Source: Mammaliicoccus sciuri (lineage in GTDB: Bacteria > Bacillota > Bacilli > Staphylococcales > Staphylococcaceae). From it: DNA of 64,000 nt. Made by a program: the position numbers and the translations under genes. The DNA is taken from NCBI RefSeq assembly GCF_002901825.1, contig NZ_PPQD01000034.1, positions 325,755 to 389,754 on the forward strand, written 5' to 3'. Within the stretch, counting starts at the first letter, position 1; the number at the start of each line of letters is the position of its first letter. Shown in pieces: positions 39,180 to 48,226 of the stretch. The notes under the pieces are model-generated. The model was not told the origin of the DNA. It worked only from the letters and a program-made list of their open reading frames with translations, and searched no databases.

Positions 39180-40240
39180 TGAAAAAAATTCTTGTACTTA
39201 ATTTAGGAAGCACATCATCTAAAGTTGCTGTATTTGATAACTATGATATGTTATTTGAAGATGTTATTAGGCATGATATCGAACAAACTAATCTTACATT
39301 AATTGAACAAGTCCCATTTCGACTTGAAAGTATCAAGAACTCATTAAACCAACATCATATCTCACTACAAGCAATAGATGCTATTGCTTGTAGGGGTGGT
39401 GTTTTAAAGCCTATACAGGGTGGAACATATCTTGTTAATAACATCATGTATCAAGATTTGAAATCTTTTAAGTATGGATTTCATGCCTCAAATTTAAGTG
39501 GTATTATCGGCTATACATTTGCTAAAGAATTAAATATACAAGCATATATTGTTGATCCTGTCGTTGTAGATGAATTAATACCTGAAGCTAGAATTACTGG
39601 TATAAAAGGTATTGAAAGACGCAGCATCTTCCATGCATTAAACCAGAAATCTGTCGCTAAACAATATGCAACTAATATTGGCAAAGCATATGAAGATATT
39701 AATGTTATCGTTGCACATCTCGGTGGTGGTATAAGTGTAGGTGCTCATAGAAAAGGAAGAGTCATCGAAGTTAATGACGGCTTATTAGGTGAGGGGCCAT
39801 TTAGTCCTGAAAGAGCTGGTTCAATACCAAATGATGCGTTAATTAAATGGGTTATTGATCACGATTTAAATGCTAAAGAAGCTAATAATGAATTAAGTAA
39901 AAAATCTGGGTTATTATCATATTTTGGTACAAATGATTGTTTAAAAGTAGAACAAATGATGGAAAATGGCGATAAAACTGCTAAACTAGTCTTAGATGCC
40001 ATGTGTTATCAAATTGCTAAATCTATAGGTTCTTGCGCGATCGTTTTAGAAGGTCAAATCGATCAAATTATCATAACTGGTGGGTTAAGTTATTCAAAAT
40101 ATATCACAAATAAAGTAAAACAATATGTATCTTGGCTACAAAATGTTACTATATATGAAGGAGAAAAAGAAATGCACGCCTTAAATATTGGCGTAATGGA
40201 CCTCTTACACGGTAAAATTAGTACCAAGTCATATGAATAA
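39179..40240 (+). CDS. buk: butyrate kinase (branched-chain fatty acid kinase)
   Basis: A 353-aa acetokinase-family enzyme making ATP and the free acid from (iso)butyryl- or isovaleryl-phosphate. Motifs: LNLGSTSSKVAVFD (phosphate 1), VAHLGGGISVGAHRKGR (phosphate 2) and IIITGGLSYSKYI (adenosine). It starts on the last base of bcd. With Ptb it turns acyl-CoA from BCKDH into ATP. Confidence 0.93.
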   Translation: MKKILVLNLGSTSSKVAVFDNYDMLFEDVIRHDIEQTNLTLIEQVPFRLESIKNSLNQHHISLQAIDAIACRGGVLKPIQGGTYLVNNIMYQDLKSFKYGFHASNLSGIIGYTFAKELNIQAYIVDPVVVDELIPEARITGIKGIERRSIFHALNQKSVAKQYATNIGKAYEDINVIVAHLGGGISVGAHRKGRVIEVNDGLLGEGPFSPERAGSIPNDALIKWVIDHDLNAKEANNELSKKSGLLSYFGTNDCLKVEQMMENGDKTAKLVLDAMCYQIAKSIGSCAIVLEGQIDQIIITGGLSYSKYITNKVKQYVSWLQNVTIYEGEKEMHALNIGVMDLLHGKISTKSYE

Positions 40241-40251
40241 GGAGTAATACT

Positions 40252-41664
40252 ATGTCTAAAGAATATGATTTAGTCATTCTAGGTGGCGGTACGGCGGGCT
40301 ATGTATCAGCAATTCGTGCTTCACAACTAGGAAAAAAAGTCGCAATTGTAGAGAAATTTAAGTTAGGTGGAACTTGTTTACATAAAGGTTGTATACCTAC
40401 AAAATCATATTTAAAAACTGCAGAAATTTTAAGATACATACAACATTCAAACGAATATGGTATTAAAACTGCTTCAGCTGATTTTGAAATGTCGGATGTT
40501 GTTGCTAAGAAAGATGAAACAGTTTCTACGATGTACAATGGTGTACAAAGTTTGATGAAAAAATACAAAATTGACATTTATGAAGGTAATGGCAGAATTC
40601 TAGGGCCTTCATTGTTCTCGCCTCAAGCTGGAACTGTATCTGTTGAATTTGAAAATGGCGAATCGGAACTACTCGTTAATCAAAATGTATTAATTTCAAC
40701 AGGATCAAGACCAATTGAATTACCATTCTTAAAGTTTAACCATCAAACCGTCATTTCAAGTGATGATATGATGCAATTAGAAACATTGCCTAAAAGCATG
40801 TTAATTATCGGTGGCGGTGTTATAGGACTTGAATTTGCATCTTTATTAAATGATTTAGGTGTAAAAGTAACAGTTGTTGAAGCAGGGCAATCTATTATCC
40901 CTAACGAACAACGTGAAATCAGTAAGACGATTAAACGTAGCTTTGAAGAAAATGGTATAAACATTCATGAGAATTGTCCTTTATCTGAACAAGATGTCAG
41001 CATACATGATCAACACGTAGATGTAACACTTCAAAATGAGCAACAAACTTTTGAAAAAGTATTAGTCGCTGTTGGTAGAACACCGAATACTGAAGATTTA
41101 GGTTTGAACAACACAAAAATAAAGACCGATAATAAAGGCTATATTCAAACAAATGATGTTTATCAAACTGATGATAAACATATTTATGCGGTTGGAGATG
41201 TCATCGGTAATTATCAGTTAGCACACGTTGCAACTAAAGAAGGCACAATTGCAGTAGAGCATATGTTTGATCAAAATCCTATTATGTTAGATTATTTAAC
41301 AGTTCCGAGATGTATATATACAAATCCTGAAATTGCTTCGATAGGGATGACTGAACAAGATGCTAAAGCACAAAATATTAATTTCAAAAAATTTAAAGTG
41401 CCATTTAAAGCAATTGGAAAATCCGTCATCGAAAATAATGGACTTGGTGAATGTATTTTAATCAAAGATATAGACAATGAAAAAGTGCTTGGCATTCATA
41501 TGATTGGTGCAAAAGTGACTGAATTAATTAATGAAGCAGCTCTATTTACATTTATGAATGGCTCTACTGAAGAACTAGCAACTACTGTACATGCACATCC
41601 TTCAATTGGAGAAGTGCTCATGGAACTAGGGTTAAAATCTGAGAATCGTGCTATTCACGTCTAA
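40252..41664 (+). CDS. lpdV: dihydrolipoyl dehydrogenase (E3) of the branched-chain complex
   Basis: A 470-aa FAD flavoprotein that re-oxidises the lipoyl group of BkdB with NAD. FAD motif GGGTAGYVSAIRA, redox disulfide GGTCLHKGCIP, NAD motif GGGVIGLEFASLLNDLG, and C-terminal active-site HAHPSIGEVLME. RBS AAGGAG. Position before bkdAA indicates the branched-chain form rather than the pyruvate complex form. Confidence 0.94.
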   Translation: MSKEYDLVILGGGTAGYVSAIRASQLGKKVAIVEKFKLGGTCLHKGCIPTKSYLKTAEILRYIQHSNEYGIKTASADFEMSDVVAKKDETVSTMYNGVQSLMKKYKIDIYEGNGRILGPSLFSPQAGTVSVEFENGESELLVNQNVLISTGSRPIELPFLKFNHQTVISSDDMMQLETLPKSMLIIGGGVIGLEFASLLNDLGVKVTVVEAGQSIIPNEQREISKTIKRSFEENGINIHENCPLSEQDVSIHDQHVDVTLQNEQQTFEKVLVAVGRTPNTEDLGLNNTKIKTDNKGYIQTNDVYQTDDKHIYAVGDVIGNYQLAHVATKEGTIAVEHMFDQNPIMLDYLTVPRCIYTNPEIASIGMTEQDAKAQNINFKKFKVPFKAIGKSVIENNGLGECILIKDIDNEKVLGIHMIGAKVTELINEAALFTFMNGSTEELATTVHAHPSIGEVLMELGLKSENRAIHV

Positions 41665-41678
41665 AGAGGAGAGATTAG

Positions 41679-42677
41679 ATGTTAGATTATAAGACTGTCG
41701 GATTAACGCATGAAGACTTAAAAGAAATTTATAAATGGATGTTATTAGGTAGAAAAATTGACGAAAGAATGTGGCTACTCAATCGAGCAGGTAAACTACC
41801 GTTTGTCATTAGTTGTCAAGGTCAAGAAGCAACGCAGATTGGCACATATTATGCACTAAAAGACGAAGACGTATTAGCACCTTACTATAGAGATTTAGCT
41901 TTAGTTACAGCACGTGGTATTTCTGCAGAAGAATCTATGTTAGCTGCATTTGCTAAACAAGGTGATACTTCAAGTGGTGGTAAGCAAATGCCATCTCACT
42001 TTAGTAAAAAGGAGTTATCTATTTTAACGCAAGGTTCTTGTGTAACAACTCAAGTATTACATGCAGTTGGTGCAAGTTTATCGCTTAAAATGGATGGCAA
42101 AGAAGCGATTGCACTAGCTACTTTAGGTGAAGGAAGTACAAGCCAAGGTGACTTCCATGAAGCAATGAACTTCGCTGGTGTTCATAAATTGCCATTTATT
42201 TGTATTATTGAAAACAATAAATATGCCATTTCCGTACCAACTCACTTACAGTACGCTACAGATGATTTATCATCTAGAGCTGCAGGTTACGGTGCATTTG
42301 GTGAACAAGTTGATGGTAATGATCCTATAGCTGTTTATGAAGCAGTTAAACGTGCAAGAGAACGTGCAATTAATGGTGAAGGACCTACATTAATTGAAGC
42401 ATTATGTAGTAGATTAACACCTCATTCTTCAGACGATAACGATACTTATCGTCCAGCAGATGAGATGAAAGAAGAAAAAGATAATGATTGTATGATTAAA
42501 TTCAAAGAATATTTAGTTGAACATCAAGTGACAAACGACGAGTGGTTCAGCCAAGTTGAAGAAGAAATTAAACAAGAAATCAATACTGCTACTAAAAATG
42601 CAGAAAAAGCACCTTATCCATTACCGGAAGAAGCTTTAACACATGTATATGATCAAGGAGGCGAAAAGAATGCCTAA
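41679..42677 (+). CDS. bkdAA: branched-chain 2-oxoacid dehydrogenase E1 alpha
   Basis: A 332-aa TPP-binding E1 alpha subunit. The TPP motif GEGSTSQGDFHEAMNFAGVHKLP..NN is complete, and SRLTPHSSDDNDTYR corresponds to the phosphorylation-loop region of the family. It decarboxylates branched 2-oxo acids with BkdAB. RBS AGAGGAG; overlaps bkdAB by 8 bp. Confidence 0.94.
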   Translation: MLDYKTVGLTHEDLKEIYKWMLLGRKIDERMWLLNRAGKLPFVISCQGQEATQIGTYYALKDEDVLAPYYRDLALVTARGISAEESMLAAFAKQGDTSSGGKQMPSHFSKKELSILTQGSCVTTQVLHAVGASLSLKMDGKEAIALATLGEGSTSQGDFHEAMNFAGVHKLPFICIIENNKYAISVPTHLQYATDDLSSRAAGYGAFGEQVDGNDPIAVYEAVKRARERAINGEGPTLIEALCSRLTPHSSDDNDTYRPADEMKEEKDNDCMIKFKEYLVEHQVTNDEWFSQVEEEIKQEINTATKNAEKAPYPLPEEALTHVYDQGGEKNA

Positions 42678-43653
42678 GTTATCCTATCTTGACGCGATTA
42701 ATCAAGCAATGGACCAAGCGATGGAAAAAGACAATAATGTATTTGTTATCGGCGAAGATGTTGGTCTAAAAGGCGGCGTATTTGGCGCAACTAAAAATTT
42801 ATACAACAAATATGGTGAAGGACGCGTGATCGATTCACCGTTAGCAGAATCAAATATCGTTGGTGCTTCAATTGGTGCTGCTATGATGGGTAAAAGACCG
42901 GTATCTGAAATTCAATTTGCAGAGTATATCGTTCCAGCAACAAACCAAATCATCAATGAAGCAGCTAAAATAAGATACCGTTCTAATAATGACTGGGATT
43001 GTCCTTTAACAATTAGAAGTCCATTTGGTGGCGGAATTCATGGCGCATTATATCATTCTCAAAGTATTGAGAGTATATTCTGTTCAACACCAGGCTTAAG
43101 AGTGGTTATTCCATCAACGCCATATGATGCTAAAGGTTTACTTCTTGCGGCAATTGAAGATAATGATCCTGTATTATATTTCGAGCATAAAAAAGCATAT
43201 AGATTATTAAAAGAAGAAGTACCTGAAGAATATTATACTGTACCAATTGATAAAGCAGATGTTAAACGAGAAGGTTCAGATATTACAGTATTCACTTATG
43301 GATTATGTGTAAATTACGCACTTCAAGCAGCTGAAATATTATCAACTGAAGGTATAGATGCAGAAATAGTAGATTTACGTTCATTATATCCACTAGATAA
43401 AGAAACAATTATTAATTGTGCGAAAAAGACTGGCAAAGTATTGGTTGTAACTGAAGATAATCTAGAAGGTAGTGTCATGAGTGAAGTATCTGCCATAATA
43501 GCTGAAAATTGCTTATTTGATTTAGATGCACCAATTGCAAGACTTGCAGGTCCAGACGTACCAGCTATGCCATTTTCACCACCAATGGAAGATTTCTTTA
43601 TGATGAATCCTGTAAAAATAGAAGAAAAAATGAGAACATTAGCTGAATTTTAG
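42670..43653 (+). CDS. bkdAB: branched-chain 2-oxoacid dehydrogenase E1 beta
   Basis: A 327-aa transketolase-type E1 beta subunit (FVIGEDVGLKGGVFGATKNL, RSPFGGGIHGALYHSQSIE). The ATG at 42670 has CAAGGAGG upstream; the longer frame from 42643 would overlap bkdAA more and lacks a site. Supplies starter units for branched-chain fatty acids as well as energy. Confidence 0.95.
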   Translation: MPKLSYLDAINQAMDQAMEKDNNVFVIGEDVGLKGGVFGATKNLYNKYGEGRVIDSPLAESNIVGASIGAAMMGKRPVSEIQFAEYIVPATNQIINEAAKIRYRSNNDWDCPLTIRSPFGGGIHGALYHSQSIESIFCSTPGLRVVIPSTPYDAKGLLLAAIEDNDPVLYFEHKKAYRLLKEEVPEEYYTVPIDKADVKREGSDITVFTYGLCVNYALQAAEILSTEGIDAEIVDLRSLYPLDKETIINCAKKTGKVLVVTEDNLEGSVMSEVSAIIAENCLFDLDAPIARLAGPDVPAMPFSPPMEDFFMMNPVKIEEKMRTLAEF

Positions 43654-43664
43654 GAGGTTAAATT

Positions 43665-44945
43665 ATGGACGTAAAGATGCCGAAACTTGGAGAAAGTGTT
43701 CATGAAGGTACAATCGAACAATGGCTCGTTCAACCAGGCGACACAATTGAAGAGTACGATGCACTGTGCGAAGTGATTACAGATAAAGTAACAGCTGAAG
43801 TGCCTTCAACATTTAATGGAACAATTAAAGAAATTGTTGTAGAAGCTGGCGAAACAGTTGATGTTGGTACAATCATTTGTAGAATGGACGTAGTAGGTGA
43901 AACATCAGAGGATAACAATAATAGTACTGATGAACAAACTGAATCAGAAGTATCTAAAGAAGATCAACCTGTAAAAGCTGAAAAACCTGTATCTAATGAA
44001 CCACAAGAAGGTCCAATGAATAACGGTCAATATTCACCTGTTGTCTTTAAATTAGCAAGTGAAAATAATATTGATTTAAATAAAGTTAAAGGTACTGGCA
44101 ATTTAGGAAGAGTCACTAAAAAAGATATTTTAAATGCTATCGAAAATGGTGTCTCAACTGAAAACACACCATCTAAACAAGTAGATGCAACATCTGAAGC
44201 AATCACTGAAAACACAGTTCAACCAGAACCAGAAACGACTTCATTACCTGGAGATTCAATTCCTGTTAATGGAGTTAGAAGAGCAATTGCTAATAAAATG
44301 TTACAAAGTGTTCATGAAATTCCACATGCTTGGATGATGGTCGAAGTTGATGCTACAGATCTTGTTAAAACAAGACAACATCATAAATCATCTTTTAAAC
44401 AAAACGAAGGATATAACTTAACATTCTTCGCATTTTTCGTAAAAGCTGTTGCAGAAGGATTGAAAAAATATCCGATGTTAAATAGCACTTGGGCTGGCGA
44501 TGAAATTAAAATTCATAAAGATATTAATATTTCAATCGCAGTAGCAAGTGAAGATAAATTATATGTACCTGTTATTAAAAATGCTGATGATAAATCAATC
44601 AAAGGTATCGCTCGTGAAATTAATGATCTAGCAACTAGAGGAAGACAGCATAAATTAACTTCTCAAGATATGCAAGGTGGTACATTTACAGTCAATAACA
44701 CGGGTTCATTTGGCTCTGTATCATCAATGGGTATTATCAATCATCCACAAGCAGCTATTTTACAAGTAGAATCCATTGTGAAACGACCTGTAGTTGTCAA
44801 TGATATGATTGGTATTCGTGATATGGTTAATTTATCATTATCAATTGATCATAGAATATTAGATGGTTTAATGGCCGGTGAATTCTTAAAATATGTAAAA
44901 GAAAGATTACAAAGTATGACAATCGAGAATACATCTATATATTAA
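43665..44945 (+). CDS. bkdB: branched-chain 2-oxoacid dehydrogenase E2 (dihydrolipoyl acyltransferase)
   Basis: A 426-aa E2 core. The N-terminal lipoyl domain has the lipoylated lysine in ITDKVTAEVPS, a Glu/Asn-rich linker spans about residues 88-120, the peripheral-subunit-binding domain is near SPVVFKLASENNIDLNKVKG, and the catalytic domain ends with SIDHRILDGLMAGEF. Only one lipoyl domain. RBS AGGAGG. Last gene before the 44976 hairpin. Confidence 0.95.
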   Translation: MDVKMPKLGESVHEGTIEQWLVQPGDTIEEYDALCEVITDKVTAEVPSTFNGTIKEIVVEAGETVDVGTIICRMDVVGETSEDNNNSTDEQTESEVSKEDQPVKAEKPVSNEPQEGPMNNGQYSPVVFKLASENNIDLNKVKGTGNLGRVTKKDILNAIENGVSTENTPSKQVDATSEAITENTVQPEPETTSLPGDSIPVNGVRRAIANKMLQSVHEIPHAWMMVEVDATDLVKTRQHHKSSFKQNEGYNLTFFAFFVKAVAEGLKKYPMLNSTWAGDEIKIHKDINISIAVASEDKLYVPVIKNADDKSIKGIAREINDLATRGRQHKLTSQDMQGGTFTVNNTGSFGSVSSMGIINHPQAAILQVESIVKRPVVVNDMIGIRDMVNLSLSIDHRILDGLMAGEFLKYVKERLQSMTIENTSIY

Positions 44946-44958
44946 TAAAAGCTTCTCA

Positions 44959-44987
44959 TTGTTTTACCCTTAAATCTCCTGTAAAAT
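44959..44987 (+). promoter_or_regulatory. promoter of the bacilliredoxin gene, overlapping the bkd terminator
   Basis: TTGTTT (44959-44964), a 17-bp spacer and TAAAAT (44982-44987). The -10 lies in the 5' arm of the hairpin at 44976-45010, so a transcript starting near 44994 would lack that arm. Confidence 0.6.
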
Positions 44988-45019
44988 AGACTTATCTATT
45001 ATTACAGGAGGCTTTTTTT
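44976..45019 (+). terminator. terminator of the bkd operon whose 3' arm holds the next Shine-Dalgarno
   Basis: CTCCTGTAA plus AATAGA pair with TCTATT plus TTACAGGAG (15 bp, one bulged A, CTTA loop), followed by GC and seven T. AGGAGG (45006-45011) is both the end of the 3' arm and the ribosome binding site of the next gene, and the T run fills the gap up to its ATG. Confidence 0.8.
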
Positions 45020-45457
45020 ATGGAAATGGATTTCAATTTATATATGAATGACGTAGTCAATTCTGCGAGAAATGAAATAGAAGCAGCTGGATACAAACAA
45101 TTAACAACTAAAGATGAAGTTAAAGAAACTTTCAACAAACCAGGTACAACATTTGTTATGGTTAATTCAGTTTGTGGATGTGCAGGCGGTATCGCAAGAC
45201 CAGCAGCACAACATGCGTTACACTATGATAAATTACCAGATCAATTAGTAACTGTATTTGCTGGTCAAGACAAAGAAGCAACAGAAACAGCACGTGATTA
45301 CTTCGAAGGTTATCCACCATCAAGTCCATCATTTGCTTTTCTAAAAGATGGCAAAATTGTCAAAATGATTGAAAGACATGAAATCGAAGGTCACGATCCA
45401 ATGAGTGTTATTACAAACATTCAAGCACTATTCGAAGAGTATTGCGAAGAAGTGTAA
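45020..45457 (+). CDS. BrxA/BrxB family bacilliredoxin
   Basis: A 145-aa thioredoxin-fold protein with the CGC active site (Cys52, Cys54 in SVCGCAGG), typical of BrxA/BrxB, which remove bacillithiol from S-bacillithiolated proteins. It follows the bkd genes as in B. subtilis. The promoter and Shine-Dalgarno are embedded in the upstream terminator hairpin (44959-45019). Which paralogue it is cannot be told from sequence alone. Confidence 0.92.
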   Translation: MEMDFNLYMNDVVNSARNEIEAAGYKQLTTKDEVKETFNKPGTTFVMVNSVCGCAGGIARPAAQHALHYDKLPDQLVTVFAGQDKEATETARDYFEGYPPSSPSFAFLKDGKIVKMIERHEIEGHDPMSVITNIQALFEEYCEEV

Positions 45458-45475
45458 AGGAACGGTTCATTTCTT

Positions 45476-46441
45476 ATGCAAATAAAACCGTACAGAATAG
45501 GATATAGAACATTAAAAACTGCCCTAGGGATGACATTAGCTGTCATCCTTTCTAGGTTAATCGGCTTAGACAACTATGCATCCAGTGCTATTCTTGTTGT
45601 ATTATGTATTAAGGATACAAGAGTAAAATCATTTGAAGCTGCAATATATAGATTTGTAGCATGTTTTATTGCAATTTTGATAGGTTCATTATTTTTCACT
45701 TATTTTGGAAGCACACCCATTATACTTGGTATTATGGTACTTTTATTTATACCTGTAACAGTCATGATTGGTGTACAAGAAGGTATCGTAACAAGCTGTG
45801 TTATTATACTACATTTGTATATGGCTAAAACAATCGATATGAATGTCGTCATAAATGAAATCTTATTACTTATAATTGGTATAGGCATCGCCTTAATAAT
45901 GAATATGTTTATGCCAAGTTTAGATTACAAACTCAACAACTATAAGCGCAAAATAGAAGACGACTTTATATTAATAACCTTTATTTATAGTCAATGTTTA
46001 CAAGATCCAAATAAGAAAATTAATGTACCGTCATTTGATATAGTTTCAGAAAATATTAGAAAAGCTAAATCATTAGCATTTAGAGAAGTTAAAAATCATT
46101 TTGTGAGAAATGAAAATTCTTATTATCATTACTTTGATATGAGAGAAGAACAATTGACTTTATTAAAAAGAATGAAAAATTTAATTGAATCAATGCAACA
46201 CAGTCAACACGCACATCATTTATGTAGTCAATTGTTATTAGAAGTATCACAAAACGTACAAGGCAATGATTACTCACTTATGAGATTGCATAATCTATAT
46301 GACATTAAAATAAAATTACAGTCTATAGAGCTACCAAAAACACAACAAGAATTAGAAAGTATAGCAGCACTATTTCAACTATTAAACGAAGTAGAAGAGT
46401 ACTTACTAATCAAATCACAATTCGGTAGCCTTAAGAAGTAA
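45476..46441 (+). CDS. aromatic acid exporter family (DUF939, YqjA-type) membrane protein
   Basis: A 321-aa protein with four to five membrane helices in the first 145 residues (TALGMTLAVILSRLIGL onwards) and a soluble helical C-terminal domain of about 175 residues. This fits the DUF939/aromatic acid exporter-like family. Substrate unknown. It is 18 bp after the bacilliredoxin gene, so it may be co-transcribed, and ends at a strong terminator. Confidence 0.8.
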   Translation: MQIKPYRIGYRTLKTALGMTLAVILSRLIGLDNYASSAILVVLCIKDTRVKSFEAAIYRFVACFIAILIGSLFFTYFGSTPIILGIMVLLFIPVTVMIGVQEGIVTSCVIILHLYMAKTIDMNVVINEILLLIIGIGIALIMNMFMPSLDYKLNNYKRKIEDDFILITFIYSQCLQDPNKKINVPSFDIVSENIRKAKSLAFREVKNHFVRNENSYYHYFDMREEQLTLLKRMKNLIESMQHSQHAHHLCSQLLLEVSQNVQGNDYSLMRLHNLYDIKIKLQSIELPKTQQELESIAALFQLLNEVEEYLLIKSQFGSLKK

Positions 46442-46473
46442 AAACGCAATGCTATTCAGCATTGCGTTTTTTT
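46441..46473 (+). terminator. terminator after the DUF939 gene
   Basis: AAAACGCAATGCT / AGCATTGCGTTTT, 13-bp perfect stem, ATTC loop, T run. Confidence 0.88.
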
Positions 46474-46509
46474 GTGTATATAGTGGGGGAGACGTGAGTT
46501 AATGTTTGA

Positions 46510-46745
46510 AATCTAAACTATGAACTAATGAAACTCATGGTTTAATGAAGGACTTAAGCCATGAAATCCTCAATCTCTTGGCTTAATAGCAGACTTAAGC
46601 CACGAAATGACCAATCTCTTGGCTTAATGGTAGACTTAAGCCACGATATACCCAAACTCTTGGCTTAACGAAGGACTTAAGCCACGAAATAACCGAACTC
46701 TTGGCTTAATGGTAGACTTAAGCCATGACATACCTCATTTTCTAG
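46510..46745. repeat. tandem array of five 41-bp units plus a degenerate leading copy
   Basis: GACTTAAGCC starts at 46551, 46592, 46633, 46674 and 46715, an exact 41-bp period; 46510-46550 is a diverged sixth copy. Each unit has the dyad TTAAGCCA ... TGGCTTAA (17-nt spacing), and neighbouring units form a second dyad TGGCTTAA-N8-TTAAGCCA. It fills the gap between two terminators and codes for nothing plausible. Same period class as the 4101-4420 array but a different sequence. Confidence 0.9.
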
Positions 46746-46756
46746 TATAGCTTACC

Positions 46757-46792
46757 CAAAAAAAGCGCTACTCATCATGAGCTAGCGCTTTT
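46757..46792 (-). terminator. terminator of the 33-aa membrane protein gene
   Basis: AAAAGCGCTA plus CTCAT pair with ATGAG plus TAGCGCTTTT (one bulge). The seven-base A run on the left becomes a T run on the minus strand. Confidence 0.75.
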
Positions 46793-46803
46793 AAATTATA
46801 TTA

Positions 46804-46905
46804 TTAATTTAATAGGAATGGTAAGATACCTGATAATACAAGTGCAGCTACGATTGCTACTAACATTACGATGATTATGATTTTACGTATATTCTTATTT
46901 TGCAT
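46804..46905 (-). CDS. 33-aa single-pass membrane protein, Prli42-like
   Basis: A short frame reading MQNKNIRKIIIIVMLVAIVA and ending SGILPFLLN. A basic N-terminus (KNIRK) precedes one membrane helix. GAGAGGG lies 6 bp before the ATG, and a dedicated terminator follows, so it looks like a real gene. Size and layout resemble Prli42, the small membrane anchor of the Listeria stressosome, and a Prli42-type gene near a PepT-like peptidase is what I recall from Bacillus genomes. Identity to Prli42 is an inference from a very short sequence. Confidence 0.55.
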   Translation of the reverse strand: MQNKNIRKIIIIVMLVAIVAALVLSGILPFLLN

Positions 46906-47000
46906 GATAACCCTCTCTTTAAACATTAGTTTTGTATATATTTATCAACTATTATACACTAGATTATGAGATATTTAAATAAATGAAAAGAGGGACAATC

Positions 47001-48116
47001 ATGATTAATGAAGAAAGATTATTGAATACTTTTATAGAACTTGTAAAGGTAGATTCTGAATCTAAAAATGAAAGAAAGATTGCTGACTTATTAAAGCAAA
47101 AGTTTACGGATTTAGGTTTAGATGTTAAAGAGGATGACTCTCAAAGTGAGACTGGTTATGGTGCTGGTAATTTAATTTGTAAATTAAAAGGTGAAGATAC
47201 TAGCAAGACACCGATTTATTTTACAAGCCATATGGATACTGTTACGCCTGGTAATAATATTGAACCTGAATTACGTGAAGATGGTTACATTTATTCTAAA
47301 GGTGAAACAATCTTAGGTTCTGATGATAAAGCTGGTTTAGCTGCCATATTAGAAGCTATTCAAGTTATTAAAGATAACAATATTCAACATGGTGATATCG
47401 AGTTTATCATTACAGTAGGTGAAGAATCTGGTTTAGTTGGTGCTAAAGCTTTAAATCCAGATGATATTCAAGCGAAATATGGTTTTGCTATTGATGCGCC
47501 TGGTAAAGTAGGTACAACTGTTGTAGCGGCTCCAACACAAGCTAAAATAGAGGCAATTATTAAAGGTAAAACAGCACACGCTGGATTAGAACCTGAAAAA
47601 GGTGTTTCTGCTATTAATATCGCTGCTAAAGCTGTTAGTCATATGAACTTGGGACGTATCGATGAAGAAACGACTGCTAATATCGGTAGATTCGAAGGTG
47701 GAACAGCAACAAATATCGTAAGTGATCATGTATATATTTTAGCAGAAGCTAGATCTTTAGATGACGAAAAAATGAACCAACAAGTCACACATATGAAAGA
47801 AGCATTCGAGAAAACTGCTGAAGAATTCGGATGTTCTGCTGAAGTTAATGTACAAATTATGTACCCAAGCTTTAACTTAACTGAAGAAGACGATGTTGTT
47901 CAATTAGCTGTTAAATCTTCTGAAAAAATTGGACGTAAAGCAGACCTTGTTAAACTAGGTGGCGGATCTGACGGAAATGTAATTAGTGGATTTGGTATAC
48001 CTACTGTTATTTTAGGTGTTGGATATGAATATATTCATACAACAAATGAACGTATGCCAGTTGAAGAATTACAAAAAATTACAGAACAAATCGTTGCAAT
48101 TGCTGAACTTGCATAA
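47001..48116 (+). CDS. M20 family peptidase, PepT-like (YqjE type)
   Basis: A 371-aa zinc aminopeptidase. Metal and catalytic residues: His in TSHMDTVTPG, Asp in LGSDDKAGLAA, the Glu pair in VGEESGLVGAK, Asp in AIDAPG and His in YIHTTNERMP. The dimerisation domain is in the middle. Likely cuts small peptides in the cytoplasm. The ATG at 47001 follows AGAGGG; an in-frame start at 46983 lacks a site. Confidence 0.88.
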   Translation: MINEERLLNTFIELVKVDSESKNERKIADLLKQKFTDLGLDVKEDDSQSETGYGAGNLICKLKGEDTSKTPIYFTSHMDTVTPGNNIEPELREDGYIYSKGETILGSDDKAGLAAILEAIQVIKDNNIQHGDIEFIITVGEESGLVGAKALNPDDIQAKYGFAIDAPGKVGTTVVAAPTQAKIEAIIKGKTAHAGLEPEKGVSAINIAAKAVSHMNLGRIDEETTANIGRFEGGTATNIVSDHVYILAEARSLDDEKMNQQVTHMKEAFEKTAEEFGCSAEVNVQIMYPSFNLTEEDDVVQLAVKSSEKIGRKADLVKLGGGSDGNVISGFGIPTVILGVGYEYIHTTNERMPVEELQKITEQIVAIAELA

Positions 48117-48124
48117 AAATTCAG

Positions 48125-48142
48125 TATGTAAACGTATTCATT
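48125..48142 (+). promoter_or_regulatory. cre (CcpA) site upstream of gnd
   Basis: TATGTAAACGTATTCATT matches WWTGNAARCGNWWWCAWW fully. Its core AAACGTATTCA (48130-48140) recurs at 48168-48178, just ahead of an extended -10 (TGTTAAAAT, 48184-48192). Confidence 0.6.
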
Positions 48143-48226
48143 TGAAATTAAAGACTTTATAGACGAAAAACGTATTCAAACTATGTTAAAATGTACTAGA
48201 AAATGAAAAAAAGTGAGGTTAATTTC

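Noticed and set aside
46510-46745. CRISPR array or coding repeat
   Set aside because: The 41-bp units carry no spacers and the period is not a multiple of three, so it can neither be CRISPR nor encode a regular protein repeat.
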